This document shows, in pieces, positions 1-9,331 of a stretch of DNA of 64,000 bases (positions are counted from its first letter, which is position 1; every line of letters begins with the position of its first letter). Location: NCBI GenBank assembly GCA_029567325.1, contig JAKQLF010000179.1, positions 1 through 64,000 on the forward strand, given 5' to 3'. This stretch comes from Bacteroidota bacterium (lineage in GTDB: Bacteria; Bacteroidota; Bacteroidia; Chitinophagales; Saprospiraceae). A model generated the notes under the pieces. It was not told the origin of the DNA and did not search any database. It saw only the letters and a program-made list of their open reading frames with translations. Position numbers and translations under genes: made by a program.

Positions 1-1565
1 CCATTGATTTCGTCATTATAAGTGATGTTGTTATTCCAAGGAATAAGTGGCGTACTTCTGTTGCCATCATGATCCCAAAGATCACCTTCGTTCAAACATA
101 CTGGAGAACCAGCTTCTCTTCTTACTTCAAGATATACATCAGTACAATTGTCATAAGAACCATTGTCGATGTGTTCTGGCTTGATTTTTGCAACCGCGCC
201 TTCGCCATCAACACCACTTCTAGTCAATGAAACAGTAATGTATTCTTTAGCAGTTGCAACTGGTGCAATTTTGTCAAGAACCCAAACTGAAATTTCTGCA
301 GTTGAAGTGTTTCCACAACAGTCAGAAGCAGTATAGATAAATGTACTTGAGCCTTTAGTTACGTCTCTTGCAACCCATTTGCCACCAACTAAGTCAACTT
401 CGATTGGTAAACCTTCTGCGTCAAATCCATCAACAGCTACAACTTTAGCGTGATCATCACACTGGTCAGTTACAGTTGCAGCAGGAAGAACGATGTCAGT
501 TTCACAAGCCCAAGCTGTAACACTGTATGGCTTATCAGGTTGTGGAACAGAAATTACTGGTGGAATATTATCAGTTTTCTTAATGATTTGTTGGTATGTT
601 GTAGTTGTTGCATTACACCAGTCTAAAACCAACCAAGTTCTTGATACTTTAATAGAAGCACCACAGTTTGGTCCACAAGCGCTCAATCTTACATCGCTGT
701 AAGTAGCCACTACGTTACAAACTGCTGTGTCTGGTTTCAAATATTGTCTAGTTGCACCAACTAATACTGAAGGATATGCTATCGTATCGTCACCAGTACC
801 AGCAACTCTTGCAGCTAATTGCCAAGGTAGATCACCAGCAAAACAAGGAATTTCCACTAACGCAGCTGGTCTAGTAAGAGAAGCACCGTCAACAGCAATT
901 ACACTGATGATTTGAGTGTCAACTGTAGCAATACCTTTCACATTTACAGCAGTCCAGATTCTTTGAATAACTGAAACAGTGTCATTTGTTGGAGAACATG
1001 CTCTATCTCTAACTATATCAAAATAAGAAATAGTTACTCTTGAGCAGCTTTCTTCAGCAGTTGCAATACCAACTGCCTCTAATGCTCCTGGAAGTGGGTT
1101 TCCTTTTGCATCTTTGTTATTGTACAAACAATAAATAGAAAGATCCGCAGGAATGTCTAAAACTGGAGGTAATTTGTCTTCGAACATTACTGTTCCCCAA
1201 CAAGAATTGCCAGATCCATCAAGTACACTTACTTTGAAAGGACCTGCCATACCAGCATTGAAGAACGCTGACCAATCTGTATCAGAGAAGTCAAAAGAAA
1301 TGTTTGCACCAGTATAAACTCCAGCTTGTAATGAACCACCAGAAAGTGATGATGCATCTGTGAGTTTAAAATCTGATAATTTGATACTTACCAATGTACC
1401 ACCATTGCTTGGAGGTTGCATGGTGTTTGGGTAAATTGTGGCGGTACATTCCGAATCAATAGATAAATTGACACTCGGTAAACACGCCAAACCTTGAGCG
1501 CTCAGACTGGTATTAAAAACCAGGAGTGCCAAGAAGCAGAAAAGATAATGTAATCTTCTGTTCAT
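1..1565 (-). CDS. Large secreted repeat protein, N-terminal part (runs off the window)
   Basis: The reverse strand is open from an ATG at 1565 to the window edge, about 521 codons with no stop. The first ~23 residues form a signal peptide (MNRRLHYLFCFLALLVF..., with a cleavable SLSAQG). The rest is rich in Thr, Val, Asp and paired Cys, with recurring phrases such as DNIPPVISVP, DKIAPVATA, CCGNTSTAEISVWV and DQCDD. This is the pattern of HYR-like/Ig-like repeats in very large Saprospiraceae surface proteins, which usually end in a type IX secretion sorting domain; that end lies outside the window. A TAGATTTG box (1612-1619, reverse strand) fits a Bacteroidota -7 element. Function is probably adhesion or matrix, inferred only from composition. 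Confidence 0.8.
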   Translation of the reverse strand, partial: MNRRLHYLFCFLALLVFNTSLSAQGLACLPSVNLSIDSECTATIYPNTMQPPSNGGTLVSIKLSDFKLTDASSLSGGSLQAGVYTGANISFDFSDTDWSAFFNAGMAGPFKVSVLDGSGNSCWGTVMFEDKLPPVLDIPADLSIYCLYNNKDAKGNPLPGALEAVGIATAEESCSRVTISYFDIVRDRACSPTNDTVSVIQRIWTAVNVKGIATVDTQIISVIAVDGASLTRPAALVEIPCFAGDLPWQLAARVAGTGDDTIAYPSVLVGATRQYLKPDTAVCNVVATYSDVRLSACGPNCGASIKVSRTWLVLDWCNATTTTYQQIIKKTDNIPPVISVPQPDKPYSVTAWACETDIVLPAATVTDQCDDHAKVVAVDGFDAEGLPIEVDLVGGKWVARDVTKGSSTFIYTASDCCGNTSTAEISVWVLDKIAPVATAKEYITVSLTRSGVDGEGAVAKIKPEHIDNGSYDNCTDVYLEVRREAGSPVCLNEGDLWDHDGNRSTPLIPWNNNITYNDEIN

Positions 1566-1800
1566 GAGTTTAGAATTAAATTGAGTAATGAGTTTTAAAT
1601 AAATTAGACCACAAATCTAATCGAATAAGTTAAATAATTAAAAAATTAATACAAAATTTCAAAAAAAATATTTTCCGAGGCTGTAGCTCAAAAAAAATAC
1701 AAATATAAATAATATACAATATAAATAATTGATAGTCAATTGTTTAAGAAATATAAATTGCTAAAATATACTCCAATCGAATTAAAAAATGACATAAAAA

Positions 1801-1838
1801 AAAGAGGGTCTGTACACATCAATGTACAAACCCTCTTT
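1801..1838 (-). terminator. Terminator of rplY
   Basis: A 16-bp stem with one mismatch (1801-1816 with 1823-1838, 6-base loop). On the reverse strand a run of U follows, from the A-tract around 1794-1803. It lies just after the rplY stop codon. Confidence 0.8.
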
Positions 1839-1859
1839 AATATCAATGGGTGTTTACCC

Positions 1860-2456
1860 CTATTTTTTCTTGCCGCCAGATTTTGCATCCGCAGCAGCCG
1901 CACTCTTAAGCGCTCTAGGTATTTCTATATTTGCAATAGGAATAGATGGATTGATCAAAAGTTCAATATCCTTGCTTACTTGCACATTTTTTACTCTCAA
2001 AACTTGACCCAACTCCAAATGTGAAATATCCACATTGATCTCTTCGATCATGTTTTCAGGAGTAGTTTTGATCTTGATCTTCCTAAGTTGTTGGATCAAT
2101 TTACCACCATTCTTTACACCTGGAGAATTTCCTACAAATCTAACAGGAACTTCTACTTTGATTTTTTTACCTGGGGTTAAGGCCAAAAAGTCAACGTGTA
2201 ATAATTCATCTGTTACCGGGTGGAACTGTGTTTCTTTTACAATACACTTGATTGCACTACCATTTACAGAAATTTCACCCAATTTAAAATCAGGTGTATA
2301 TATTAATGGTTTTACCTCTTTTTGGTTAACCAAAACATGGATAGGGTCATTAGAACCATAAATTACTGCTGGAACCATTCCTTCAGCTCTTGCTGTTCTA
2401 GCACCTCTGCTACCTACTTCTTCTCTTATTTGAGTTGATACAGTTACTGTATTCAT
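1860..2456 (-). CDS. rplY: 50S ribosomal protein L25 / general stress protein Ctc
   Basis: 198 aa, the usual size of the long two-domain CTC form of bL25 found in Bacteroidota. The N-terminal ~95 residues are the 5S-rRNA-binding barrel (R-x-x-V-G-S-R-G-A-R-T-A-R-A-E-G-M-V-P-A-V-I-Y-G start, then FHPVTDELLHVDF). The C-terminal half is the TL5/CTC beta domain (VPVRFVGNSPGVKNGG) and the protein ends in a short Lys tail. It binds 5S rRNA in the central protuberance of the large subunit. The gene stands alone, with a TATCTTTG box (2491-2498, reverse strand) upstream and a strong terminator after it. Confidence 0.95.
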   Translation of the reverse strand: MNTVTVSTQIREEVGSRGARTARAEGMVPAVIYGSNDPIHVLVNQKEVKPLIYTPDFKLGEISVNGSAIKCIVKETQFHPVTDELLHVDFLALTPGKKIKVEVPVRFVGNSPGVKNGGKLIQQLRKIKIKTTPENMIEEINVDISHLELGQVLRVKNVQVSKDIELLINPSIPIANIEIPRALKSAAAADAKSGGKKK

Positions 2457-2552
2457 CCTATAATATAATTTGCCGTTTTAAAAAGGACTGCAAAGATACT
2501 ATTTTTTATAATATTGTATTCTTTTTCTAAAAAAAGTTTTATTTGCCTTAAA

Positions 2553-3443
2553 ATGGTGTGGAAATCATTGATCAACGGATACATTGCCTACTTATTGATG
2601 GAAAAGTCCATGAGCGCTAATACCATTGAAGCCTATAAAGATGATTTGCAAAAATTGATCGACTTTTGTGATGGCAATAATAAGAACCCAACTTCCTTGA
2701 CCCAAGGAGATATGGATGGATTCATCAATCATTTGACTAATATAAAGGTAGGAACAAGATCTCAGGCCAGGATCATATCAGGCATCAAATCATTTTATAA
2801 ATATCTAGATCTGGAGGAGCTTATACAAAAAGATCCGACTGAACTCTTGGCTAGTCCAAAAATAGGTAAAAAGTTGCCCGTTTTTCTCACCATCCAAGAG
2901 ATAGACGCTATGATCTCAACCATCGATCTGTCAGAACCAACGGGCCATCGCAATAAAGCCATCCTAGAATTATTGTATGGCTGTGGGTTGCGCGTTTCAG
3001 AACTGATCAATCTCAAGTGGTCTGATCTTTATAAAAACGAAAGCTTTCTGCGGGTGATCGGCAAAAACAATAAGGAGCGACTAGTACCTATTGCCGACTA
3101 TACCGTCAAACAATTGGATTTGTACGTGAGCACTATTGATAAATCAGGAACTACAAGCAACTATATCTTTCCAAATAATAAGGGCAAACAACTCAGTCGG
3201 GTAATGGTCTTCTATATAATAAAGGAGTGTACTTCCAAAGCAGGGATTACAAAGACGGTGTCGCCACATACATTCAGGCATTCTTTTGCGACCCATTTGG
3301 TAGAGGGTGGTGCGGATTTGCGGGCGGTGCAGGAGATGTTGGGTCATGCTTCCATTACCACTACGGAGATTTATACCCACTTGTCTAATGATTATTTGAA
3401 GAAAACCATCCTTAGCTTTCATCCCCGAAACAAAGATTTATAG
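2553..3443 (+). CDS. xerD: Tyrosine recombinase, XerC/XerD family
   Basis: Site-specific recombinase expected to resolve chromosome dimers at dif. An upstream in-frame TTG at 2514 exists, but the ATG at 2553 gives the normal 296-aa Xer length and begins at the SAM-like core-binding domain (INGYIAYLLMEKSMSANTIEAY). The catalytic set is visible: Arg in GCGLRVSEL (about residue 147), HTFRHS with His and Arg (about 239 and 242), His in LGHAS, and the nucleophile Tyr in EIYTHL (about 274). It lies among housekeeping genes and not in the integrated element. XerC versus XerD cannot be settled from sequence reading alone. Confidence 0.88.
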   Translation: MVWKSLINGYIAYLLMEKSMSANTIEAYKDDLQKLIDFCDGNNKNPTSLTQGDMDGFINHLTNIKVGTRSQARIISGIKSFYKYLDLEELIQKDPTELLASPKIGKKLPVFLTIQEIDAMISTIDLSEPTGHRNKAILELLYGCGLRVSELINLKWSDLYKNESFLRVIGKNNKERLVPIADYTVKQLDLYVSTIDKSGTTSNYIFPNNKGKQLSRVMVFYIIKECTSKAGITKTVSPHTFRHSFATHLVEGGADLRAVQEMLGHASITTTEIYTHLSNDYLKKTILSFHPRNKDL

Positions 3444-3566
3444 TCGATAACTTTAAGACAATCCACTTCTTTGCTAACTACAATCTAAGATTAAAATAAA
3501 AAATATACTCAAAAGACTAGATTCAATACTTTTTGATATACTTGCATAAGTTTTAAAAAATAAAAT

Positions 3567-3938
3567 ATGGAAAAATACCTGGAGTTCCGCAAAACAAACT
3601 CAAAGCCTTTGCTTGAAAAAAAACTTATTGAAGATGGATATTCAGCTGAGGAAGCAAAAGCAACGGCCAACACTGTAGATGATACATTCAGAACCGATAA
3701 AGTAAAAACAGGAAAGGAAAGAGTAACAGCAGGTCTCGCCTTTGTGGGAACGGGTATTTTTATTTTCATTACCTTGATGTTCTCTTCACAACATCAAAAG
3801 AAAGTTTTTTACAGAGTTGCTGTTGCAATGATCATAGGTGGTGGTGTTTTAGCAGGAAAAGGTTCAAATGACATAACTGTTTACAAAGTATCTATGGAAG
3901 AAGATGCAAACTTGCCGTATTACAAGAGAAATAGATAA
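3567..3938 (+). CDS. Small membrane protein of unknown function
   Basis: 123 aa. The first ~50 residues are charged and helical (KPLLEKKLIEDGYSAEEAKATANTVDD). One or two hydrophobic segments follow (AGLAFVGTGIFIFITLMF and VAVAMIIGGGVLAG). The tail is short and polar. I do not recognise a family. The gene lies in a same-strand run between xerD and the 470-aa gene, with an AT-rich gap on each side. Codon use resembles the neighbours, and the ORF is longer than expected by chance here. Confidence 0.6.
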   Translation: MEKYLEFRKTNSKPLLEKKLIEDGYSAEEAKATANTVDDTFRTDKVKTGKERVTAGLAFVGTGIFIFITLMFSSQHQKKVFYRVAVAMIIGGGVLAGKGSNDITVYKVSMEEDANLPYYKRNR

Positions 3939-4001
3939 TCCATTATAAAACCCTTATCTCAATAATTTCTATCTTTATCCCATCAACAGATATCTTACTG
4001 T

Positions 4002-5414
4002 ATGGAATATCAATTGCTCAAAACGGAGCAAAAAGCATTAGAAATAAACTTAAACACAACTATTTACGGGACATTTGCAGAAATTGGTGCAGGACAGGAA
4101 GTTGCCAGAAACTTTTTTCAAGCTGGTGCAGCTGCCAATACAATAGCTAAAACCATGTCTGCATACGATAAAACTTATTCAGACGCTATTTATGGTAGTG
4201 AGGCATCTGGTAGGTATGTTTGTGAATCTCGTGTTTACAAAATGCTCGATCATGAATGGCAATTGCTAGACGAACGTCTGAAAGCAGTAAAACCCACAGC
4301 TACCTTTTTTGCCTTTTCAGACAGTGTGACAACCATCAACTATAGTAAAACAGTGAATGGTCAGGGGTGGCTCGGCATCAGATTTCAATTGGTACCAGGG
4401 GAAGAGCCCAATGAAATCGTTGTACATACCAAACTCTTGGACAATGACACTAAGTTACAACAAGAAGCGGTGGGTGTACTTGGTGTAAATTTGCTCTATG
4501 CTGTTTATTATCTGAATCACGATCCCAAACTTCTGGTGAAATCCTTGCATGATGGCCTAAGAGGGCGGCTCAATGTGGACCATATCAGGTTGACTGGGCC
4601 AAACTTCAACCACGTTGACAATCGCTTACTGGTTTTTTATTTAGTAAAATATGGCTTGACTGAACTTGCCATTTTTGATGAAAATCACATGGGTGTTCAC
4701 GCTTCAGAAATCCTATATAAAAAATCATTGATGGTCGTGAGGGGGCATTTCAAACCACCGACATTGGTTACTTTGGATGTATTCAAAAGTGGCTTTGAGC
4801 AATTCCTCCTAGAGCCAAATGTGCATGAAGAAAAATCGATGATTATGGCTGAGTTGACGTTAGACTATCTAAGGAGTTACAGCAGTGATTTGGATGAAGA
4901 AGATTTTTTACAACGTGCAGATTTGCTCAATTTACTTGGATATAAAGTAATTGTCAGTGATTGTACCAATCATCAAATGATGATCAACTATATGAGCGAC
5001 CATAAAATACAAAATCTGGGTTTGGTCATTGGGGTTAGGGAATTGCTAGACATCATCAATGAAAAATACTATGAAAACAGAGATGGCAGGTTGCTGGTGG
5101 CTTTTGGCGAATTATTTACCAGAAACATCAAAATCTTTGCTTATCCTGCTTTGGATAAAGAAAAGAATAGTACGCTCACCGCCTATAACTTACCAGTACC
5201 AGACGGAATTTCATTTCTTTATAAACATTTGATCAATGCCCAGCAGATTGTGGAAATTGACCATTACAATCCAGATCTTTTGAAAATATTGCCTCAAAAT
5301 ATTTTAGAAGAAATTAAAAAAGGAAGCGCGGTTTGGAAAGAAGGTGTGCCAGATATCATCTATCAAACGGTTGTGGAAAAAGGGTACTTCAATTTTAAAA
5401 AACAGAATAGTTGA
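4002..5414 (+). CDS. Conserved uncharacterised protein, 470 aa
   Basis: A soluble protein without signal peptide. The N-terminus (NTTIYGTFAEIGAGQEVARN, then AKTMSAYDKTYSDAIYG and SGRYVCESRVYKMLDHEW) is strikingly conserved in a family I recall from Bacteroidota and other phyla, which databases name inconsistently. I cannot assign a reaction. The middle contains GRLNVDHIRLTGPNF and a segment that could be a Rossmann-like fold. Its stop codon overlaps the next gene's ATG by one base, so the two are probably co-transcribed. Confidence 0.8.
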   Translation: MEYQLLKTEQKALEINLNTTIYGTFAEIGAGQEVARNFFQAGAAANTIAKTMSAYDKTYSDAIYGSEASGRYVCESRVYKMLDHEWQLLDERLKAVKPTATFFAFSDSVTTINYSKTVNGQGWLGIRFQLVPGEEPNEIVVHTKLLDNDTKLQQEAVGVLGVNLLYAVYYLNHDPKLLVKSLHDGLRGRLNVDHIRLTGPNFNHVDNRLLVFYLVKYGLTELAIFDENHMGVHASEILYKKSLMVVRGHFKPPTLVTLDVFKSGFEQFLLEPNVHEEKSMIMAELTLDYLRSYSSDLDEEDFLQRADLLNLLGYKVIVSDCTNHQMMINYMSDHKIQNLGLVIGVRELLDIINEKYYENRDGRLLVAFGELFTRNIKIFAYPALDKEKNSTLTAYNLPVPDGISFLYKHLINAQQIVEIDHYNPDLLKILPQNILEEIKKGSAVWKEGVPDIIYQTVVEKGYFNFKKQNS

Positions 5415-6292
5415 TGATTTGGAAATTTTGTTTTTTGATCATTGGATTATGGTCGTGTAGAGAATCTTCTTTCCAACATCCAGTTTCTGAAACTGCTTCT
5501 GTTGATGCTTTAACAACAAATGAGCAATCTATTAAAAAGGATGCCATACCATTAAATAATGTGACAACTATTGAAAAAGATACATTAAAATCAAATGAGG
5601 TGGCGCCAAAAAGGATTTGCGGTGTCTTAGAAATGGATTATATCATGGGTAAGTTTGATCCTGCAAAAAATGGATGTTTTGAGCTTGTGCCAGCTAGCCT
5701 AGCCGACAAATCAGGTTTATTTCTAAGGAAGGAAACTTTATCAGCTTTTAAGGAAATGCTAGAGGCAGCAAAAAAGGATGGTATAAACCTTAGGATCATT
5801 TCTGCAACGCGCAACTTTGAATATCAAAAGGGAATTTGGGAGAGAAAATGGTCTGGGCAGACAAAGTTGGAAGGAAACATCAATGCAAGCAAAATTTCAA
5901 ATAAAAAGGCGAGGGCTGAAAAAATTATGAGATACAGCGCAATGCCCGGTGCTTCCAGACATCACTGGGGTACTGACATCGACATCAATGAACTGAATAA
6001 CAAATGGTTTGAATCAGGAACAGGCAAAAAAGTATATGATTGGTTGCAAACAAAAGGTAAGGAATTTGGATTCTATCAGGTTTACACGTCCAAGGCAGCT
6101 GATAATAGGGCTGGGTATGAGGAGGAAAAATGGCACTATACCTACAAGCCGGTATCTGCAAAATTGACTAATATTGCCCGCGAAACAATGCATGACGAAC
6201 ATTTGTCAAATTTTTCTGGTTCAGAACAAGCAAAACAAATCAGTGTTGTTCAAAAGTATGTTTTGGGTATATCTGAAGCATGTTGGAAATAA
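5414..6292 (+). CDS. D-alanyl-D-alanine carboxypeptidase, VanY family, probable lipoprotein
   Basis: 292 aa. The start is the ATG at 5414; a TTG precedes it by one codon. The N-terminus is a signal peptide ending in LIIGLWSC, an approximate lipobox with Cys at about residue 15, so it is probably membrane-anchored. The VanY/peptidase M15 zinc motifs are present: SRHHWGTDID (S-x-H-x-x-G-x-x-x-D) and EKWHYTY (E-x-W-H). The family trims D-Ala from peptidoglycan stem peptides. A Ser/Thr/Asn-rich linker follows the lipid anchor. It is probably co-transcribed with the preceding 470-aa gene, whose stop overlaps this start. Confidence 0.85.
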   Translation: MIWKFCFLIIGLWSCRESSFQHPVSETASVDALTTNEQSIKKDAIPLNNVTTIEKDTLKSNEVAPKRICGVLEMDYIMGKFDPAKNGCFELVPASLADKSGLFLRKETLSAFKEMLEAAKKDGINLRIISATRNFEYQKGIWERKWSGQTKLEGNINASKISNKKARAEKIMRYSAMPGASRHHWGTDIDINELNNKWFESGTGKKVYDWLQTKGKEFGFYQVYTSKAADNRAGYEEEKWHYTYKPVSAKLTNIARETMHDEHLSNFSGSEQAKQISVVQKYVLGISEACWK

Positions 6293-6316
6293 ATAATAAA
6301 TTAAAATTATCTGTGG

Positions 6317-7399
6317 ATGGCTTCTATCGAAGAAATATTGGAGAATAGTTATATCAGCATTATGGCTGGTGGTGTAGGGTCGAGATTTTGGCCTTCTAGC
6401 ACAACAAACAAACCAAAGCAGTTTTTGGATATATTAGGAATAGGTAAGTCATTGTTAAGGCTAACTTTTGAAAGATTCAACAAAATAGTGCCAGCCGAAA
6501 GGATATTTATTGTCACCAACGAAATTTACCGCGACTTGGTTATGAAAGATTTACCCGAGTTAGCTCCTGAAAACATCCTTTGCGAACCCTCCAGAAATAA
6601 TACCGGACCTTGTGTAGCTTACACTGCGCTGAAACTTCAAAGCATCAATAAAAACGCGTTGTTTGTTACTGCCCCATCAGATCATGTGATTCTTAAAGAA
6701 GAAGAATTCCTTTCAAAAATTAAATCGGCATTGACGTACATTTCTGAAAACAATGCCATTGTAACCTTGGGTATACAGCCAACCAGACCAAATACTGGAT
6801 ATGGATACATAGAAGTTGCGGCAGAAAACAAAACTGATGATTTGATAAAGGTGACACAGTTTAAAGAAAAGCCAGATGCAGTTACCGCACAGCAATATTT
6901 GGATGCTGGAAATTATTTTTGGAATGCAGGCATTTTCATTTGGAAAGCAGAAGATTTGATCAAATCATTTCAGAAAAATGCACCTCAAATTGTGGAGATT
7001 TTGGGAAGCGATGTATCTAAATTTGGCACTCCTGAAGAGCAGGCTTACATCAATGAAGTTTACCCCTCTACCCCATCCATCAGTGTTGACTACGCCATTT
7101 TGGAAAAAGCAGAAAACGTTTATACCATTCCTGCGGATATTGGGTGGAGCGATTTGGGCACTTGGAATAGCCTCCATGAATATATGGATAAAGACCAAAA
7201 CCAGACTGTAACCATTGGAAGTAATACTTTCCTGATGGATACCTCAAATTGCATCGTCAGATCTGACAGCGAAAAGATTGTCGTTATCAAAGGACTATCA
7301 AATTACATCGTCGTGGACGAAGCAGATGCCCTTTTGATATACCCAAAAGAAGATGAGCAAGAAATCAAACAAGTAGTGAAACAAATAGGTATTTTATAA
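6317..7399 (+). CDS. manC: Mannose-1-phosphate guanylyltransferase
   Basis: Makes GDP-mannose from mannose-1-phosphate and GTP for surface polysaccharides. 360 aa, the single-domain form without the phosphomannose isomerase half. The nucleotidyltransferase signature is near the N-terminus: IMAGGVGSRFWPSS followed by NKPKQFLD. Further conserved parts are EPSRNNTGPCVAY, PSDHVI, NTGYGYIE, FKEKPD and the NAGIFIW segment; the C-terminal region contains DIGWSDLGTW. It starts 25 bases after the VanY-like gene and could share its transcript. GDP-mannose could feed the polysaccharide genes at 41.5-46 kb. Confidence 0.93.
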   Translation: MASIEEILENSYISIMAGGVGSRFWPSSTTNKPKQFLDILGIGKSLLRLTFERFNKIVPAERIFIVTNEIYRDLVMKDLPELAPENILCEPSRNNTGPCVAYTALKLQSINKNALFVTAPSDHVILKEEEFLSKIKSALTYISENNAIVTLGIQPTRPNTGYGYIEVAAENKTDDLIKVTQFKEKPDAVTAQQYLDAGNYFWNAGIFIWKAEDLIKSFQKNAPQIVEILGSDVSKFGTPEEQAYINEVYPSTPSISVDYAILEKAENVYTIPADIGWSDLGTWNSLHEYMDKDQNQTVTIGSNTFLMDTSNCIVRSDSEKIVVIKGLSNYIVVDEADALLIYPKEDEQEIKQVVKQIGIL

Positions 7400-7422
7400 A
7401 ACCTATTTTTCTTTCAGGCTCT

Positions 7423-8217
7423 TTATCCGTTTGATTTTTGTAAATATTGCTCCAATGCCATAGACATGGAAGGTGCTTCTGGTGTAGGTGCCTGAATGTT
7501 TGGGTGTAAATTTTTATCTAAAACTGCCTGTAATGTTTGCGAACCAAAAACGGCCATTCTGGTCAATTTCTGTTCGAAATCAGGGAAGTTTTCAAATAAA
7601 GATTCTATTCCTTGAGGACTGAAAAATATGAGCACATCATAAAAAACATCTGCTAGATCTGACAAATCACTAGAAAGTGTTTTGTACATCATTGCTTCAG
7701 TAAATGAAATGTTGTTCTTCTGCAAATAAGGAATGTAACCTTCTGCTCCCAAATTTGAAAGAGGTAACAAAAACTTCTCGCTTTTGTACTTCATAAAATA
7801 GTTGTGAAGATCTTCCATGTGCTTTTTCCCAACAAAAACTTTCCTCTTGCGATAGATTATGAATTTCTGTAAGTAGTTTGCGATGGCTTCAGTGACGCAG
7901 AAATACCGGTTGTCTGGTGATATTTTCGCCCTGGTTTCCTCAGCCAATCTGAAGTAGTTTTCGATTGCATTTTTGGAAGTAAAAATGACACAGCCATAGT
8001 CGTCAATTTTAATCCTTTGCTTGCGGAATTCCTTTTCAATGACACCTTCTACATGTATAAATGGTCGCCAATCAATGGTAAGTCCATATTTTTTTTCTAG
8101 GTCATAATATGGAGATCTTTCTGGTTTTGGTTGCGAAACCAAAATCGTCCTGACTTTTCTATACTCCTCTACGTATGCCTTTTGTTCAGCTTGTTTTGTA
8201 TTCCCCGATGTTGACAT
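7423..8217 (-). CDS. hemD: Uroporphyrinogen-III synthase
   Basis: 264 aa. Closes and isomerises hydroxymethylbilane to uroporphyrinogen III in haem biosynthesis. HemD proteins diverge strongly; the recognisable parts are the N-terminal TILVSQPKPERSPYYDLEKKYG, DYGCVIFTSKNAIENYF, and the C-terminal FFSPQGIESLFENFP with VFGSQTLQAV. The neighbour at 8242 is DUF4271, which commonly sits next to hemD in Bacteroidota and supports the call. It is convergent with manC. The N-terminal ~15 residues are polar and may be non-conserved. Confidence 0.85.
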   Translation of the reverse strand: MSTSGNTKQAEQKAYVEEYRKVRTILVSQPKPERSPYYDLEKKYGLTIDWRPFIHVEGVIEKEFRKQRIKIDDYGCVIFTSKNAIENYFRLAEETRAKISPDNRYFCVTEAIANYLQKFIIYRKRKVFVGKKHMEDLHNYFMKYKSEKFLLPLSNLGAEGYIPYLQKNNISFTEAMMYKTLSSDLSDLADVFYDVLIFFSPQGIESLFENFPDFEQKLTRMAVFGSQTLQAVLDKNLHPNIQAPTPEAPSMSMALEQYLQKSNG

Positions 8218-8241
8218 ATATTATGTAGTATGCCTGTTTTG

Positions 8242-9174
8242 TTATAAGTTAGCAATCAATCTATACCCCAGTAGCAAGGGAGCAATTTCCAGGGTGCAAA
8301 GATAAACAAAAAATAAGAATATATCGCTTAGAATAAAATTGGCCGATATTAAGAAGCCTCTGATGTACCTTATTAACAATAAAATGCCGATAATGATGAG
8401 CCCAACAATAAAGGCAGGTTTAAAGAAACTTTCTGGTCCAAAAGCCATCAACAAGTTGATGGGAATGAGCAATAATCCTGTCAATAAATTGATAAACATG
8501 ATGGTGAAACTATATAAAGCGGACTCCTTTTCTAAGGGAAATAACCATCCAAATATCCTAAGCGTAAGATGTCGGACAATGTAAACACTTGTCACTCCAA
8601 CCAAAACATAAAACCAAATCTGTACTGTAGCCAAGTCGTAATACTCCCTAAGAATGAGGTAAATAAAAACAGAAGCATTGATAAAGAAGACGATGTACAT
8701 CAATATAAAATGCAAATTTAGCCCAGATCCGTCTTGTCTTCTAGTAAGCTTCAACACGTTTTCGTTGAACAAAGAACGAGTCAATTTTGACAATAAATCT
8801 CTTTTGCTCGCAAGTACTAACGCCAATAATGGCAAAGTAAATAACATAAGCCAAAAGATAAAATTGGAAGATACTTTTGGCTTAATGTCTAGTGGTATTT
8901 GGCCTATTGAAGGTGTTGTTTTCCTTTTTAAGGGAATATGGCTCACTTCAAATGGATTATTTTCCTTGAGTTTATCATATCTGGCGTCCAAACTAGATTG
9001 GCTTGCGGCGACGCTATCAGCATTGGGAACTACAATTTCTTGGCTTGGTATTCCAGACGTATCTAGGGTTGAAGCAACGGCTCTTCCCTTCACTTCAAAA
9101 GGATTTTGACCAGTGACGATCAAAGAAATCATACATATTAATAAAACAAAAGTATACTTTGATAAAACCTTCAA
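8242..9174 (-). CDS. DUF4271 integral membrane protein
   Basis: 310 aa. An N-terminal signal or anchor segment (YTFVLLICMISLIVTGQNPFEV) is followed by a ~75-residue polar, probably periplasmic part. Five to seven hydrophobic helices follow from about residue 105 to the end (FIFWLMLFTLPLLALVLA, LHFILMYIVFFINASVFIYL, WFYVLVGVTSVYIV and others). The repeated motif NPFEV occurs twice before the membrane domain. The family has no known function but accompanies hemD in Bacteroidota. The gap to hemD is 24 bases, so they probably form an operon. Confidence 0.82.
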   Translation of the reverse strand: MKVLSKYTFVLLICMISLIVTGQNPFEVKGRAVASTLDTSGIPSQEIVVPNADSVAASQSSLDARYDKLKENNPFEVSHIPLKRKTTPSIGQIPLDIKPKVSSNFIFWLMLFTLPLLALVLASKRDLLSKLTRSLFNENVLKLTRRQDGSGLNLHFILMYIVFFINASVFIYLILREYYDLATVQIWFYVLVGVTSVYIVRHLTLRIFGWLFPLEKESALYSFTIMFINLLTGLLLIPINLLMAFGPESFFKPAFIVGLIIIGILLLIRYIRGFLISANFILSDIFLFFVYLCTLEIAPLLLGYRLIANL

Positions 9175-9201
9175 GTCTGGTGGTTTTGTGATTTATGATC
9201 T

Positions 9202-9271
9202 GTTTACCCGTTTGTCCATATGAATTTCACCACTATTTGAATCAAATAAAAGGAAGTTCAAACGGGTTAAC
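9202..9271. promoter_or_regulatory. Inverted repeat between divergent genes (possible operator)
   Basis: GTTTACCCGTTTG (9202-9214) and CAAACGGGTTAAC (9259-9271) are inverted repeats, 12 of 13 matching, with a 44-base spacer. They lie between the divergent DUF4271/hemD pair and the sensor kinase gene. A TAAATTTG box (9320-9327) sits only five bases before the GTG start of the kinase. Spacing suits a looped or dimeric regulator site; the binding protein is unknown. Confidence 0.4.
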
Positions 9272-9331
9272 GATTTGCAAATGTACAGCCTATCATAAGC
9301 TTAAACAATAAACTTCAACTAAATTTGCCTT

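Noticed and set aside
493-915. Two short + strand ORFs at 493-702 and 727-915
   Set aside because: They lie in the antisense of the continuous reverse-strand adhesin frame, which has a signal peptide and family features.
2514-2552. TTG start of the Xer recombinase and other long N-terminal extensions (18995, 25615, 52141, 53183)
   Set aside because: In each case the extension overlaps a promoter, iterons or a neighbouring gene, or has unlikely composition; the internal ATG gives family-normal length or a proper signal peptide.
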